Shown here: positions 34,826 to 42,196 of the stretch, piece by piece | Position numbering within the stretch: the stretch's first letter is position 1 | How the letters are laid out: each line of letters opens with the position of its first letter | Assembly (NCBI GenBank): GCA_900548215.1 | Contig: URJI01000010.1 | Span: 1 to 45,907 of the forward strand | Direction of reading: 5' to 3' | Source: an uncultured Coprococcus sp. | GTDB lineage: Bacteria > Bacillota > Clostridia > Lachnospirales > Lachnospiraceae | Length of the DNA stretch: 45,907 nucleotides | The notes under the pieces: generated by a model | Seen by the model: only the letters and a program-made list of their open reading frames with translations | Database searches by the model: none | Told to the model about the DNA's origin: nothing | Position numbers and translations under genes: made by a program

Positions 34826-35857
34826 TTAATTGTTATCTTTTTCTGTCTCATTTCTATCTTCTGAAGCCATTTTCTTTACTTTATAACTATCAGCAGACTC
34901 TCTTACCATATTATAAATAGGTTCAATTTCATCAACCGGATACTCGAGCAACTCCGCTATCTGATCAATTGTATACCCTTTCTTTATTTTTGCGCCTACT
35001 TGTTTCATGAGGATATTCTGTTCTCCTATCTGAATCCCCTCCTCAAGTGATTCTTCTTTCTCCATCTTTATATGCTTTTCCTGATCATACTCAAATATAT
35101 TCATTCTCAGCACCTCCGCCCTGTTCTTCTCTAGAAAGTCAGACAAAATTCCATTTTTCACACATTCATCTATAGCCAGCTCCATCGCCTCATCAAATGA
35201 ATATTTGTTCTGAAATTTTCTGACGGTACTAACAAATTCCATGTACTGATAAAGAGTTGGACTCCTTTTTAACAGATCTTCATTATATCCAGGATTGATG
35301 TTTAGAACATCTATCTTCAACTCCAATGCCGGATTATCTGTATGCTTTTCATATGCATCCGATAATTTCATCTCATATCTTTCCGGGATTTTCTCTTTGC
35401 CATTATAGAATACTACAAATTTAGGCTCTGGTAGTCTGATCAATCGTCTACTGTAAATATTCGCATTATATGTAAGTGCCGCCATCAGGCATGCTACATA
35501 CTCCAGATCACGCAAAGGCATATTAGGATTAACTGTAGATTGCTGCTCGTATAACATGAGATGTGATGCAATAATAAAAGAGGCATCATTCTTCACGCCC
35601 ATATATATTGCATTTTTCAATGTTGTCACGATTACATCATCAGGATTATTATAATTTGATCCGTTCATTGCATTATAAATTTCAAGTGCAACGTTCCTGT
35701 CATTCACTAACATTCGGAATATAGAATCCTTATACTTTTCATTTACGTTTCCAAGTATTTGTGACAGGTTGTTGATTGCCTGCTTAAAAATATCTCCATT
35801 CTCCCTGTTAAGAATAGAATAATCAAGATAATAATCTTTTTTACTTTTCTGTGCCAT
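34826..35857 (-). CDS. Rpn-family / PD-(D/E)XK nuclease-like protein
   Basis: The 343-residue protein matches the Rpn (recombination-promoting nuclease) or PD-(D/E)XK transposase-like family common in Lachnospiraceae. The core shows NDASFIIASHLMLYEQQ, a D-x(n)-E-x-Q arrangement of the nuclease motif, near residues 90-107, then LPEPKFVVFYNGKE near 167-180. The C terminus has an EESLEEGIQIGEQ linker and a helical YTIDQIAELLEYPVDEIEPI tail. AAGGAGG precedes the ATG. The family promotes DNA exchange or acts in phage interplay; its role here is unknown. Confidence 0.75.
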   Translation of the reverse strand: MAQKSKKDYYLDYSILNRENGDIFKQAINNLSQILGNVNEKYKDSIFRMLVNDRNVALEIYNAMNGSNYNNPDDVIVTTLKNAIYMGVKNDASFIIASHLMLYEQQSTVNPNMPLRDLEYVACLMAALTYNANIYSRRLIRLPEPKFVVFYNGKEKIPERYEMKLSDAYEKHTDNPALELKIDVLNINPGYNEDLLKRSPTLYQYMEFVSTVRKFQNKYSFDEAMELAIDECVKNGILSDFLEKNRAEVLRMNIFEYDQEKHIKMEKEESLEEGIQIGEQNILMKQVGAKIKKGYTIDQIAELLEYPVDEIEPIYNMVRESADSYKVKKMASEDRNETEKDNN

Positions 35858-36209
35858 TCATTGTCCTCCTTGAGTGTTTATTTCAGGGGATAACAATGTC
35901 TGACTGAACATACAAGTTTACTCTTTACCAGAATCCCCTGCTTACAAAATGTGATACAAAAGCATGTGAAATTCGTGAGATAAAGATATGAAATACTGAT
36001 CTTTGCCGTAGAAATCTTTGACTTGAAACCTATGCTTTGGACGGATTATATCACTTGCAAAAAGCTCTGTCTACAGTTTTTACAAAACTCTCCAAAACGT
36101 ATATAACTCAATGGATCACACTTTTTTGAATATATCACTTATACCCTCCGCCATATCCGCATTTATCCCTATAGCTCTGTTCCCAAGACTTTCTGGAATC
36201 ACAGCCTGA
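35858..36209. other. Spacer at the left edge of the accessory island
   Basis: This stretch holds the promoter of the Rpn-type gene and, from 36116, a short leftward frame ending IGINADMAEGISDIFKKV that I cannot place. No gene is supported. Composition becomes richer in GC to the right. Confidence 0.4.
36045..36074 (-). promoter_or_regulatory. Promoter candidate for the Rpn-type gene
   Basis: TAGACA, 18 bp, then an extended -10 TGATATAAT on the minus strand. It would give a leader of about 180 nt. Confidence 0.45.
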
Positions 36210-36329
36210 TCGAGATTTAACCTGACAAGGGTTCGGTTTTCGTTGATTGCGGCGGGACGGTACACAGAAGCCGTAGATGAGATATTAATCAAAGTCGCCA
36301 AGGCAAAGCCGCAGAAGTCAATGTTGTAG
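36210..36329 (+). pseudogene. 40-codon tail of an unidentified mobile-element gene
   Basis: The frame opens straight after an in-frame TGA and encodes VRFSLIAAGRYTEAVDEI and further KAKPQKSML before TAG. It looks like a genuine protein tail followed 15 bp later by the TnpV-like gene, but I do not recognise the family. Confidence 0.35.
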
Positions 36330-36343
36330 GGATGGAGGCGCTA

Positions 36344-36712
36344 ATGATGGAAAAGTACATTACCGATGAACGCACAGGGCTGAAATATGAATTGGTCGAT
36401 GACTATTACCTGGTTGTCGGAGATGATGAGCCGGAGGAAGATCAGCCAATCGGGGTATGGGGACAACGGCATTTACGCCATTTGAAACGCCACCACAAGG
36501 TAATCTATGCAAATTTGCTGACGAGCGGCAAGCTACCCGAATATCTTGCGGATATTGACCGACGGGCAGAGAAACTTTTTCTTCGGCTTGCAAAACAAAA
36601 CAGCGATTTTCAATCTTTTCATTGCTCTGCCTGCCTTTCTGCCAAATATTCCTCCAGGCACAGCCCTTTTTCATACATCTCTGTGGCGGCCTCAACTCCA
36701 ACATACCGATAA
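36344..36712 (+). pseudogene. Truncated TnpV-like transposon protein
   Basis: The start MEKYITDERTGLKYELVDDYY and EDQPIGVWGQRHLRHLK, HHKVIYANLLTSGKLPEYLADID match TnpV, a small protein of Tn4451-type elements. After about residue 85 the reading frame runs into the complement of the vanY 3' end, so the natural C terminus has been replaced. GGAGG precedes the ATG. It marks one end of the rearranged island; activity is unlikely. Confidence 0.65.
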
Positions 36713-37431
36713 TGCCATACTTCCTCGGCAACGCCCGTGATGTCGGTTTTATCTCCAGGGTAACGGAAGATAAAACCGTATTTGTAGCTGTTTTCTTGCA
36801 GCCAGAGATAAAGATCATAGGTGGCTCCGTTGATGTCCACGGCTAAACCAATTTGATGTTCACTGTATCCGGGAACAGATACCCATTGCTTTGCCAGTTC
36901 CTCCGCTTCGCTCTGGGAATTTCCCTCTTTGCGGTATCCAGCCACTTTGTCGTCATAGAGCTGCTGCTGCTTTTTCTGCGTGCGGTAACCGGATACGACC
37001 ATAGGCAGTTGATCCCAATTTCCTTCTTTTGCTGCTTCCAACATCTCCATGAGAGAATCATAGATGCGTTCATCTACTTTCTCACCGCCGGGCACCTCTA
37101 CCAGTTTTGGCTCGTAGTTTTCGGGGATCGCGTTTTCATAGTTTACCAACACCAAGTTCCAGTCGGTGTCATCATTTGCTGTCTGCGTGTTTTGGGATGA
37201 GCTTTCACCCCCAAGGCCAACTTGCACATCATCAGGCCCATGCGTTGTGGTGTCGTTTACTTGGGAATTTTCAGGCGATTCTTTATCTCCAACCAATGTG
37301 AACGCATATACACAAACAGCCACGACCAGAATGACTGTGGCAATACTTCCCCAAGTAAAGCGCCTCCGCCGCTGCTTTTGCCTCCGGCGATGACCTTCAT
37401 TGGGAACAGGCAACATTTTTTCTTCCATCAT
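36619..37431 (-). CDS. vanY: VanY-type D,D-carboxypeptidase
   Basis: This membrane-anchored zinc peptidase of family M15 removes the terminal D-Ala from peptidoglycan precursors. The 270-residue product has an N-terminal helix (27-48), a low-complexity linker, and the domain with SGYRTQKKQQQLYD. Zinc and catalytic motifs are SEHQIGLAVD (H192, D199) and EEVWHYRYVG (E237, H240). In van operons it is an accessory to the ligase. Two ATGs follow AAAGGAGG. It has its own VanR-like promoter. Its 3' end abuts the TnpV fragment. Intact by sequence. Confidence 0.88.
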   Translation of the reverse strand: MMEEKMLPVPNEGHRRRQKQRRRRFTWGSIATVILVVAVCVYAFTLVGDKESPENSQVNDTTTHGPDDVQVGLGGESSSQNTQTANDDTDWNLVLVNYENAIPENYEPKLVEVPGGEKVDERIYDSLMEMLEAAKEGNWDQLPMVVSGYRTQKKQQQLYDDKVAGYRKEGNSQSEAEELAKQWVSVPGYSEHQIGLAVDINGATYDLYLWLQENSYKYGFIFRYPGDKTDITGVAEEVWHYRYVGVEAATEMYEKGLCLEEYLAERQAEQ

Positions 37432-37456
37432 ATAAAGCCTCCTTTCTGAAGGGGAA

Positions 37457-37499
37457 CAAAAGCGCCCCTGTCAGTATTTATTGTACTGAACAGCGGCGC
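37457..37499 (-). promoter_or_regulatory. Leader hairpin of vanY
   Basis: On the minus strand GCGCC-G-CTGT-T-CAGTA pairs with TACTG-ACAG-GGGCGC-type sequence and is followed by TTTTGTT, resembling an attenuator 26 bp before the ribosome site. A diverged copy lies in front of the vanW fragment. Confidence 0.45.
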
Positions 37500-37507
37500 T
37501 TGGAACT

Positions 37508-37544
37508 TTAATATGAAGTTGTTTATTTCCTAAGAAAATCCTAA
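37508..37544 (-). promoter_or_regulatory. VanR-type promoter of vanY
   Basis: The minus strand has TTAGGATTTTC and TTAGGAAATAA in direct repeat with an 11-bp period, followed by a -10 TATTAA at 37513-37508. The layout fits an OmpR-family activator replacing the -35. Matching elements are at 37895-37932 and 39857-39874. Confidence 0.55.
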
Positions 37545-37587
37545 TGTAAGGGGGGGAGATTTTACTTATGTTCTATCCAGCGGCGGT

Positions 37588-37851
37588 TCACAGCTTTGCA
37601 TCGGACAACACTTTCCCTCTCATATGATATTTGTCAACAGAAATCTGGATTTGAAATGTGTAGGCGGTGCTGTTTTTGACCTTCAAATCCAGCCGACCTT
37701 CCGCCACCGCCGCGTCAATTCCTTGGGGAATGCCGGGCATATTGCGGTGAAGGTCGATTCCATGTGTATGCTGTTCTGTAACAGTCAGCGGAGTATCCTT
37801 CCCATCATTTCGCTCCTTTCGGTGATTTGTTTCATAAAAGAGCAAATCCAT
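37588..37851 (-). pseudogene. C-terminal remnant of VanW
   Basis: The 87-residue frame contains GIDAAVAEGRLDLKVKNSTAY preceded by THGIDLHR, the end of a VanW domain that normally has about 280 residues or more. The upstream two thirds is gone and the ATG has no proper ribosome spacing. VanW is an accessory gene of unknown role in vanB and vanG operons. Its position between vanS and vanY shows that this locus once held a van operon. Confidence 0.7.
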
Positions 37852-37894
37852 GCTCCTATCAGTATCGTTCTACTGGGCAAGAGCATTGATTGTT

Positions 37895-37932
37895 TTAATA
37901 TGAAGTTGATTGATTCCTAAGAAAATGCAAAG
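37895..37932 (-). promoter_or_regulatory. VanR-type promoter of the vanW remnant
   Basis: ATTTTCTTAGGAATCA on the minus strand and the -10 TATTAA at 37900-37895 repeat the vanY promoter layout. The whole stretch 37848-37932 is homologous to 37465-37545, so it is a duplicated or paralogous promoter. Confidence 0.5.
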
Positions 37933-37938
37933 AAATTG

Positions 37939-39066
37939 CTAATTTGACAACGGCAAAGAGACTGTGAATGTAACCACATGATTTTTGCTGGATGCGCTGA
38001 TTGCCCCGCCATGCAGCGTGACGATCTCCTTTGCTATGGCTAATCCAAGCCCTGTGCCGCCTGTATCAGAGGAACGAGACTGATCTACCCGGTAGAATTT
38101 ATCGAAAAGAGACGCCAATGCCTCATTTGGAATATCTTCGCCGCTGTTCTGAAACCGAATGATGACTTCATGTTCCAATTTTTCAGCGGAGATCACAATC
38201 TCGGTATGTGGGAAGCTATACGATGCGGCATTTTTCAGAATGTTGTTGAATACCCGTGCCAGCTTTTCCGGATCGGCTTCGATGGTCAAGTTCTCGTCAA
38301 GATGCAGGGTAACGGTGTTTCCCCTGGGAGCCAAAACAGGAGACAATTCATCCGATAGTTGGACCAGCATATAATAAAGGTCGATGGTTTCCTTGGACAA
38401 GGTGATTTTCTGAGATTTATATTTTGTGATCTCAAAGAATTCATTTACCATCGTCTCCAGTCGGTAGGCTTTTTCCAACGCGATATGAACCCGCGCAGCC
38501 CTCTGCTCATGGGGCATATTCGGATCTTCCTCCAACAGATTGAGGTATCCAATTACAGATGTGAGTGGGGTCCGAATATCATGGGCCAGGTACATAACCA
38601 ATTCATCTTTCCGCTGTTCAGCCAAAGCGGTTTCCTTTTTTCGTTCTGCTAAAGTTTGTTTTACAGAGTTTAGCTTCCGCTCAAATGGCAGCATTTCCGG
38701 TGACAACTGGATTTTCTTTTCATCGTCTTCCAGCAATGACTCTATCCCTTGATTGACCTCTCTGAAATAGCCGGTAACCCACCGGAAAATTCGTACCATG
38801 AGGATTGTAAATATTAGAAGAACGGCCACAGCGAAAAAAATTTCTTTATTACCTCGAAAATGGTCACTGTAATAATAAAATGCTGCTTCATGCTTCATGT
38901 CGAATACGGTTTCCAGAATCCATACAATCAGATCGCCAATTCGCTGTTTCCAGATGAAAAGATACAGCCCCACCACCACAATGATAGAGGTAATGACATT
39001 CATGCAAACTCGTCGAATGAGTTTGGATTGAAAAGCAACGTATTCGTCTTTTTTATCAACTTTCAA
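37939..39066 (-). CDS. vanS: VanS-type sensor histidine kinase
   Basis: This membrane kinase phosphorylates VanR. The 375-residue product has helices at about 22-38 and 76-95 around a short extracytoplasmic loop, then an H box with H162 in AHDIRTPLTSVIGYL. Further boxes are NNILKNAASYS (N), DKFYRVDQSRSS and GGTGLGLAIAKEIV (G). The stretch EKAYRLETMVNEFFEITKY is typical of VanS. Its start overlaps the vanR stop by 11 bp. Confidence 0.9.
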   Translation of the reverse strand: MKVDKKDEYVAFQSKLIRRVCMNVITSIIVVVGLYLFIWKQRIGDLIVWILETVFDMKHEAAFYYYSDHFRGNKEIFFAVAVLLIFTILMVRIFRWVTGYFREVNQGIESLLEDDEKKIQLSPEMLPFERKLNSVKQTLAERKKETALAEQRKDELVMYLAHDIRTPLTSVIGYLNLLEEDPNMPHEQRAARVHIALEKAYRLETMVNEFFEITKYKSQKITLSKETIDLYYMLVQLSDELSPVLAPRGNTVTLHLDENLTIEADPEKLARVFNNILKNAASYSFPHTEIVISAEKLEHEVIIRFQNSGEDIPNEALASLFDKFYRVDQSRSSDTGGTGLGLAIAKEIVTLHGGAISASSKNHVVTFTVSLPLSN

Positions 39067-39775
39067 TTTTATATCCTACCCCCCATATCGTCTTAATGAA
39101 TCTGGGCTTGTCCATACTATCTCCCAATTTCTCCCGCAGGTGGCGGATATGAACGGTGATGGTGTTGTTGGATTTGCTGTAATACTCGTCCTGCCAGATT
39201 TTATGAAACAAATCTTCTGAACTGACTACATTCCCGGTATTTTCCAGAAGAATACGCAGGATCGAAAACTCTGTAGGTGTCAGCACCAAGGGCGTTTCCC
39301 CCAAAAAGCAGGTATGTGCCTTGATATTCATTGTCAAGGAACCGCAAACAAGATTATCTTCTGATGCGGCAGACGAGGTTTCACCGGTATCAGAATGAGC
39401 AGGATTGTACTTTTGATACCGGCGAAGCTGAGACTTTACCCGTGCAATCATCTCCAGAGGGCGAAACGGCTTTGTAATGTAATCATCCGCTCCAAGAGTA
39501 AGGCCGGTAATTTTATCAGTCTCAGCATCTTTGGCTGTCAGCATGATGATGGGGTAGGTATGATGTTCCCTGATTTTCTTGCATAGAGTGAATCCATCTA
39601 TGTCAGGAAGCATAATATCCAAAATTGCAAGATCAATGGGGGTTGTTTCAATGCAGTTAAGGGCTTCTTGGGCCGTATAAAATTTGAATACAGTGTAGTT
39701 TTCGTTTTTCAAATAGACTTCTATTAAATCCGCAATTTCTGTTTCGTCATCGACTACTAATATTTTATTAGACAT
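39056..39775 (-). CDS. vanR: VanR-type response regulator
   Basis: This OmpR-family activator has 239 residues. The receiver domain has the acidic pair D9/D10, phospho-acceptor D53 in LDIMLPDIDG and TKPFRPLEM. The C-terminal winged helix ends IWGVGYKI. VanR proteins activate the van promoters. AAGGGAG precedes the ATG, and TTGACT/TATACT lies just upstream with a VanR-like box further up, suggesting self-activation. Confidence 0.9.
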   Translation of the reverse strand: MSNKILVVDDETEIADLIEVYLKNENYTVFKFYTAQEALNCIETTPIDLAILDIMLPDIDGFTLCKKIREHHTYPIIMLTAKDAETDKITGLTLGADDYITKPFRPLEMIARVKSQLRRYQKYNPAHSDTGETSSAASEDNLVCGSLTMNIKAHTCFLGETPLVLTPTEFSILRILLENTGNVVSSEDLFHKIWQDEYYSKSNNTITVHIRHLREKLGDSMDKPRFIKTIWGVGYKIES

Positions 39776-39796
39776 GAAGTCACTCTCCCTTCAAAG

Positions 39797-39824
39797 AGTA
39801 TATATATTATATTATCAAAGTCAA
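39797..39824 (-). promoter_or_regulatory. Promoter of vanRS
   Basis: TTGACT (39824-39819), 16 bp, then TATACT (39802-39797) on the minus strand. The upstream box TTAGGAAAATC-TTAATG (39874-39857) matches the vanY and vanW promoter boxes. Confidence 0.6.
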
Positions 39825-39875
39825 ACACAGAACATCCTTATTATTTCATGAGAAAACATTAAGATTTTCCTAATT

Positions 39876-40185
39876 TCTCACAGATTGCAATATCTTGGGG
39901 CTGAATTTTGGCAAGTTAAGAAACCCCTTGATATATTAGTCGTATCTGTTCATCTCTAAGCTATATTATATTTCGTTCTTATTTATTAAGCAATGATTCG
40001 CCTATTAAATCAGGTCCACAACCAGAACAATCATGCTTGTTTACCAGTATAATAAGGTCATTCCACAGCCGCAACCGGCACGATAAAATATTGTTGAGGT
40101 GAACGATTATGCCGGTTGATGATTTGGGCAAATCGGGAATGAGAATTCCCATCCGTCATTGAATCTAAGCGTATTGCCCGGTCGA
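39876..40185. other. Spacer right of vanR, no gene seen
   Basis: No coding region is supported. A 17-codon frame at 40110 (MPVDDLGKSGMRIPIRH) has a weak ribosome site and no recognised relation. The recombinase remnant begins near 40186. Confidence 0.4.
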
Positions 40186-40342
40186 GGAGAATGCACAATT
40201 CACTATATCCGTAATGTCGCGCTGGAACAAATCGTCTCAGTGGCGGTCAGCGATCTTGCAGATTTCGTTGCCTGTCACGAATCATTCTTTCTGCAAATGA
40301 TTGGAAAGCAACAATCTGCGGGGAAAGATCAGAAAGCCTTGT
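40186..40342 (+). pseudogene. Tail fragment of a large serine recombinase
   Basis: The frame reads GECTIHYIRNVALEQIVS then HESFFLQMIGKQQSAGKDQKAL, which matches the segment after the zinc ribbon of Tn4451/Tn5397-like recombinases (CTxHYIR...LE..V). The catalytic domain is absent, and the frame soon passes into the complement of a macrodomain gene. It is probably the remnant enzyme of the element that brought the van genes. Confidence 0.55.
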
Positions 40343-40612
40343 TATATCTCCACGCCACACGTATGTGTCCTTCTGGATCTCTGGGATGTCACAAAGCTCC
40401 ACTATGCCTTTCTCATCATTTACCTATGTCAGGTATTCATCCTGTATCATCAGAAATTCATCGTCAATATCTCCCAGCATCCTGACATTCATAAGTGAAC
40501 GGAGTAATCTGCGCTGCTCCCCGCTGCCATACGGTATCTGCGCACTGGCACAGTCGCCACGTTCTTCCAGCAACCGTTTTATCAAATATATTCTTCTTTC
40601 ACTCTGATTCAT
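40329..40612 (-). pseudogene. Protein-ADP-ribose hydrolase (macrodomain), N-terminal fragment
   Basis: The start MNQSERRIYLIKRLLEE and RRLLRSLMNVR, DDEFLMIQDEYL match the N-terminal extension of macrodomain ADP-ribose hydrolases. TAG at 40424-40426 interrupts in frame; beyond it the same frame continues VNDEKGIVELCDIPEI and VWRGDITRLSD, the first macrodomain strand. The frame then ends at the recombinase remnant. Two lesions, a nonsense codon and a truncation, make it dead. AGGAAAG precedes the ATG. Confidence 0.7.
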
Positions 40613-40636
40613 TTCTTTCCTCCTATCTGTCCCCGT

Positions 40637-40666
40637 GGGGTCAGGCCCCTTTCTGTGACCGACCCC
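40637..40666. repeat. GGGGTCAGG / GACCGACCCC element
   Basis: GGGGTCAGGCCCC and GACCGACCCC are imperfect inverted copies close to the motif at 827-879. It lies between the macrodomain and ABC fragments. Confidence 0.35.
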
Positions 40667-40670
40667 TTCT

Positions 40671-40870
40671 TTATTCAAGACCCGCCACAAGGCTGTACCG
40701 GCAATCCCCGATCTGACCATCCGGCAGATTGCACTGGTGTCTCTGCCTGTAGACAATCTGTGCCACAAAGTCTGTCGCCGGATTTTTCAGTATCTCCGCC
40801 GGCGTGTCATACTGTTCAACATCACCTTTGTTCATGACTAGCACCTTCGTTAATGCAGACAGTGGGTCTG
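40671..40870 (-). pseudogene. C-terminal fragment of an ABC transporter ATPase
   Basis: The frame contains VLVMNKGDVEQYDTPAEILKNPATDFVAQIV, the region after the H-loop of osmoprotectant- or amino-acid-type ATPases, and ends LVAGLE. Walker and signature motifs are absent. Its upstream end merges with the ferredoxin fragment, so this is a deletion junction. Confidence 0.6.
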
Positions 40871-40978
40871 ATTTATCACAAAATCCTTAATGCACTTCTG
40901 CGGGCAGATCCGCTCACATTTCCCGCACTGGATACATTTGTCGGTTATCTCGTATCCCTTGAAAGTCTTTTCACTAAA
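40850..40978 (-). pseudogene. Ferredoxin-type 4Fe-4S fragment
   Basis: The frame reads YEITDKCIQCGKCERICPQKCI, one complete 4Fe-4S motif, then FVINQTHCLH and TAA where a second cluster (CLHCGxC) would begin. It is the middle of a two-cluster protein cut at both ends. Confidence 0.6.
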
Positions 40979-41028
40979 ATAACCATACCTCATATGAAGT
41001 ATGGTCATCTAATAAACCGTTATATTAC

Positions 41029-41331
41029 TCAGATATTTCTTCCCTGGTACTGAATGGTTACTATATATACTCTATTTTGTTCCTTATCAATCTTGAATAT
41101 TACGATGTAGTTATCTACTATCAGTTGCTTATATCCTTTTCCAGCAAATTACCCAACCAAACGATCCTGATGTGATTCAGGCAATTGTTCAAGTGATTTT
41201 ATCGCATCCCATATCCTATCCGTTTGTCCCTTTGCATTCTCCGGGGACATCTTCTCAAGCGCTATATATGCATATATGTCATCGATATCACGAAAGGCTC
41301 TGGGATATAAGATTACGCTATATTTATCCAT
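41029..41331 (-). pseudogene. RelE/ParE-type toxin with an in-frame stop
   Basis: MDKYSVILYPRAFRDIDDIYAYI opens a ParE/RelE fold and runs to QLPESHQDRLVG, where TAA (41149-41151) interrupts. The same frame then continues FAGKGYKQLIVDNYIVIFKID and VYIVTIQYQGR, the conserved C-terminal half with the basic and Y-x-V strands. One base change separates it from a full toxin of about 100 residues. The start overlaps the antitoxin end by 8 bp. Confidence 0.75.
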
Positions 41332-41587
41332 AGTATTTTTTGTTCAGCCTTTCTATAGCACTGTCTACCGATATCAGTTCAGCCCCATTCTCTACTTCTT
41401 TTTCAGCTTCATAGATTGCCTGATCGATCCTGTTGATCTGTGCAAATTTTTCATACAGCTCTGCACTCATTACAACTAAATCACTATATCCATTTTTTGT
41501 AATAAAAATAGGCTCCTGTTTCTTATGAGCTAATTCTGAAATCTCACTTGTATTTCTCAAATCTCTAATTGGCATAATAGTTGGCAT
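41324..41587 (-). CDS. Phd/YefM-type antitoxin
   Basis: The 87-residue antitoxin has the N-terminal DNA-binding strand IMPIRDLRNTSEISELAHKKQEPIFITKNGYSDLVVMS, typical of Phd/YefM. The C-terminal helix would wrap the toxin. The start at 41587 follows AGAGGTG; an upstream ATG at 41638 is less likely. It would autoregulate the pair. Its toxin is broken, so it may now act only as an antidote to related toxins. Confidence 0.85.
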   Translation of the reverse strand: MPTIMPIRDLRNTSEISELAHKKQEPIFITKNGYSDLVVMSAELYEKFAQINRIDQAIYEAEKEVENGAELISVDSAIERLNKKYYG

Positions 41588-41800
41588 GATCAACACCTCT
41601 CTTTCTTGTGTCATTATTGTAGCATAATTATGTAACACTGTAAATGTACAATCTTATGTCAACTGTCACCCCAATATGCGCATTCATATTATAAAGCTGG
41701 TGTATTTATAGTATGTATGGTGTAATTCGCCTATAAGTAACCAAAAGAAACTATTGGATTTTATAACCCTATTAAATATTTTTATTAAGAGGTAATTATT

Positions 41801-42130
41801 ATGAGCGACAAATTAAAAGAATTGCCGGCATGCCCGGTTGAGACGACACTAAGTCTTATTGGCGACAAATGGAAGATTCTGATCCTGAGAGATCTGATAA
41901 CCTGCACAAAGAGATTTGGAGAACTGAAAAAATCCATCGGAACTGTTTCACAGAAGGTTCTCACCGCACAGCTCCGTGACATGGAAGAAAATGGACTCAT
42001 CCACAGAGAGGTGTATGCGGAGGTTTCTCCCAAAGTGGAATACTCACTGACTGAACTCGGTCAAAGTCTCCAGCCTGTGCTTGATGCAATGAGAAACTGG
42101 GGCGAAGATTATAAAAGCAAGAATGCCTGA
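41801..42130 (+). CDS. HxlR-family transcriptional regulator
   Basis: The 109-residue winged-helix protein begins with ACPVETTLSLIGDKWKILILRDL, including the near-invariant cysteine of HxlR proteins that often senses thiol-reactive stress. KRFGELKKSIGTVSQKVLTAQLRDMEENGLI is the recognition region. AGAGGT precedes the ATG. No target is divergent from it. Confidence 0.9.
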   Translation: MSDKLKELPACPVETTLSLIGDKWKILILRDLITCTKRFGELKKSIGTVSQKVLTAQLRDMEENGLIHREVYAEVSPKVEYSLTELGQSLQPVLDAMRNWGEDYKSKNA

Positions 42131-42156
42131 AAACAACTCTGTTATATATACAGCAA

Positions 42157-42188
42157 GGGCTGACTACTCTGTTTAGAGCAGTCAGCCC
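42157..42188. terminator. Hairpin between the HxlR gene and the two-component operon
   Basis: GGGCTGACT-A-CTC and GAG-C-AGTCAGCCC pair around TGTTTA. Convergent genes share it; T-runs are weak on both sides. Confidence 0.6.
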
Positions 42189-42196
42189 AATTATTG

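Noticed and set aside
36332..36712. A complete novel 126-residue protein
   Set aside because: Residues after about 85 are the complement of the vanY gene end, so this is a truncated TnpV-like gene.
36619..39775. A working vancomycin-resistance operon
   Set aside because: Only regulators, VanY and a VanW fragment are present; no D-Ala-D-Lac or D-Ala-D-Ser ligase, VanX/XY, VanH or VanT is seen.
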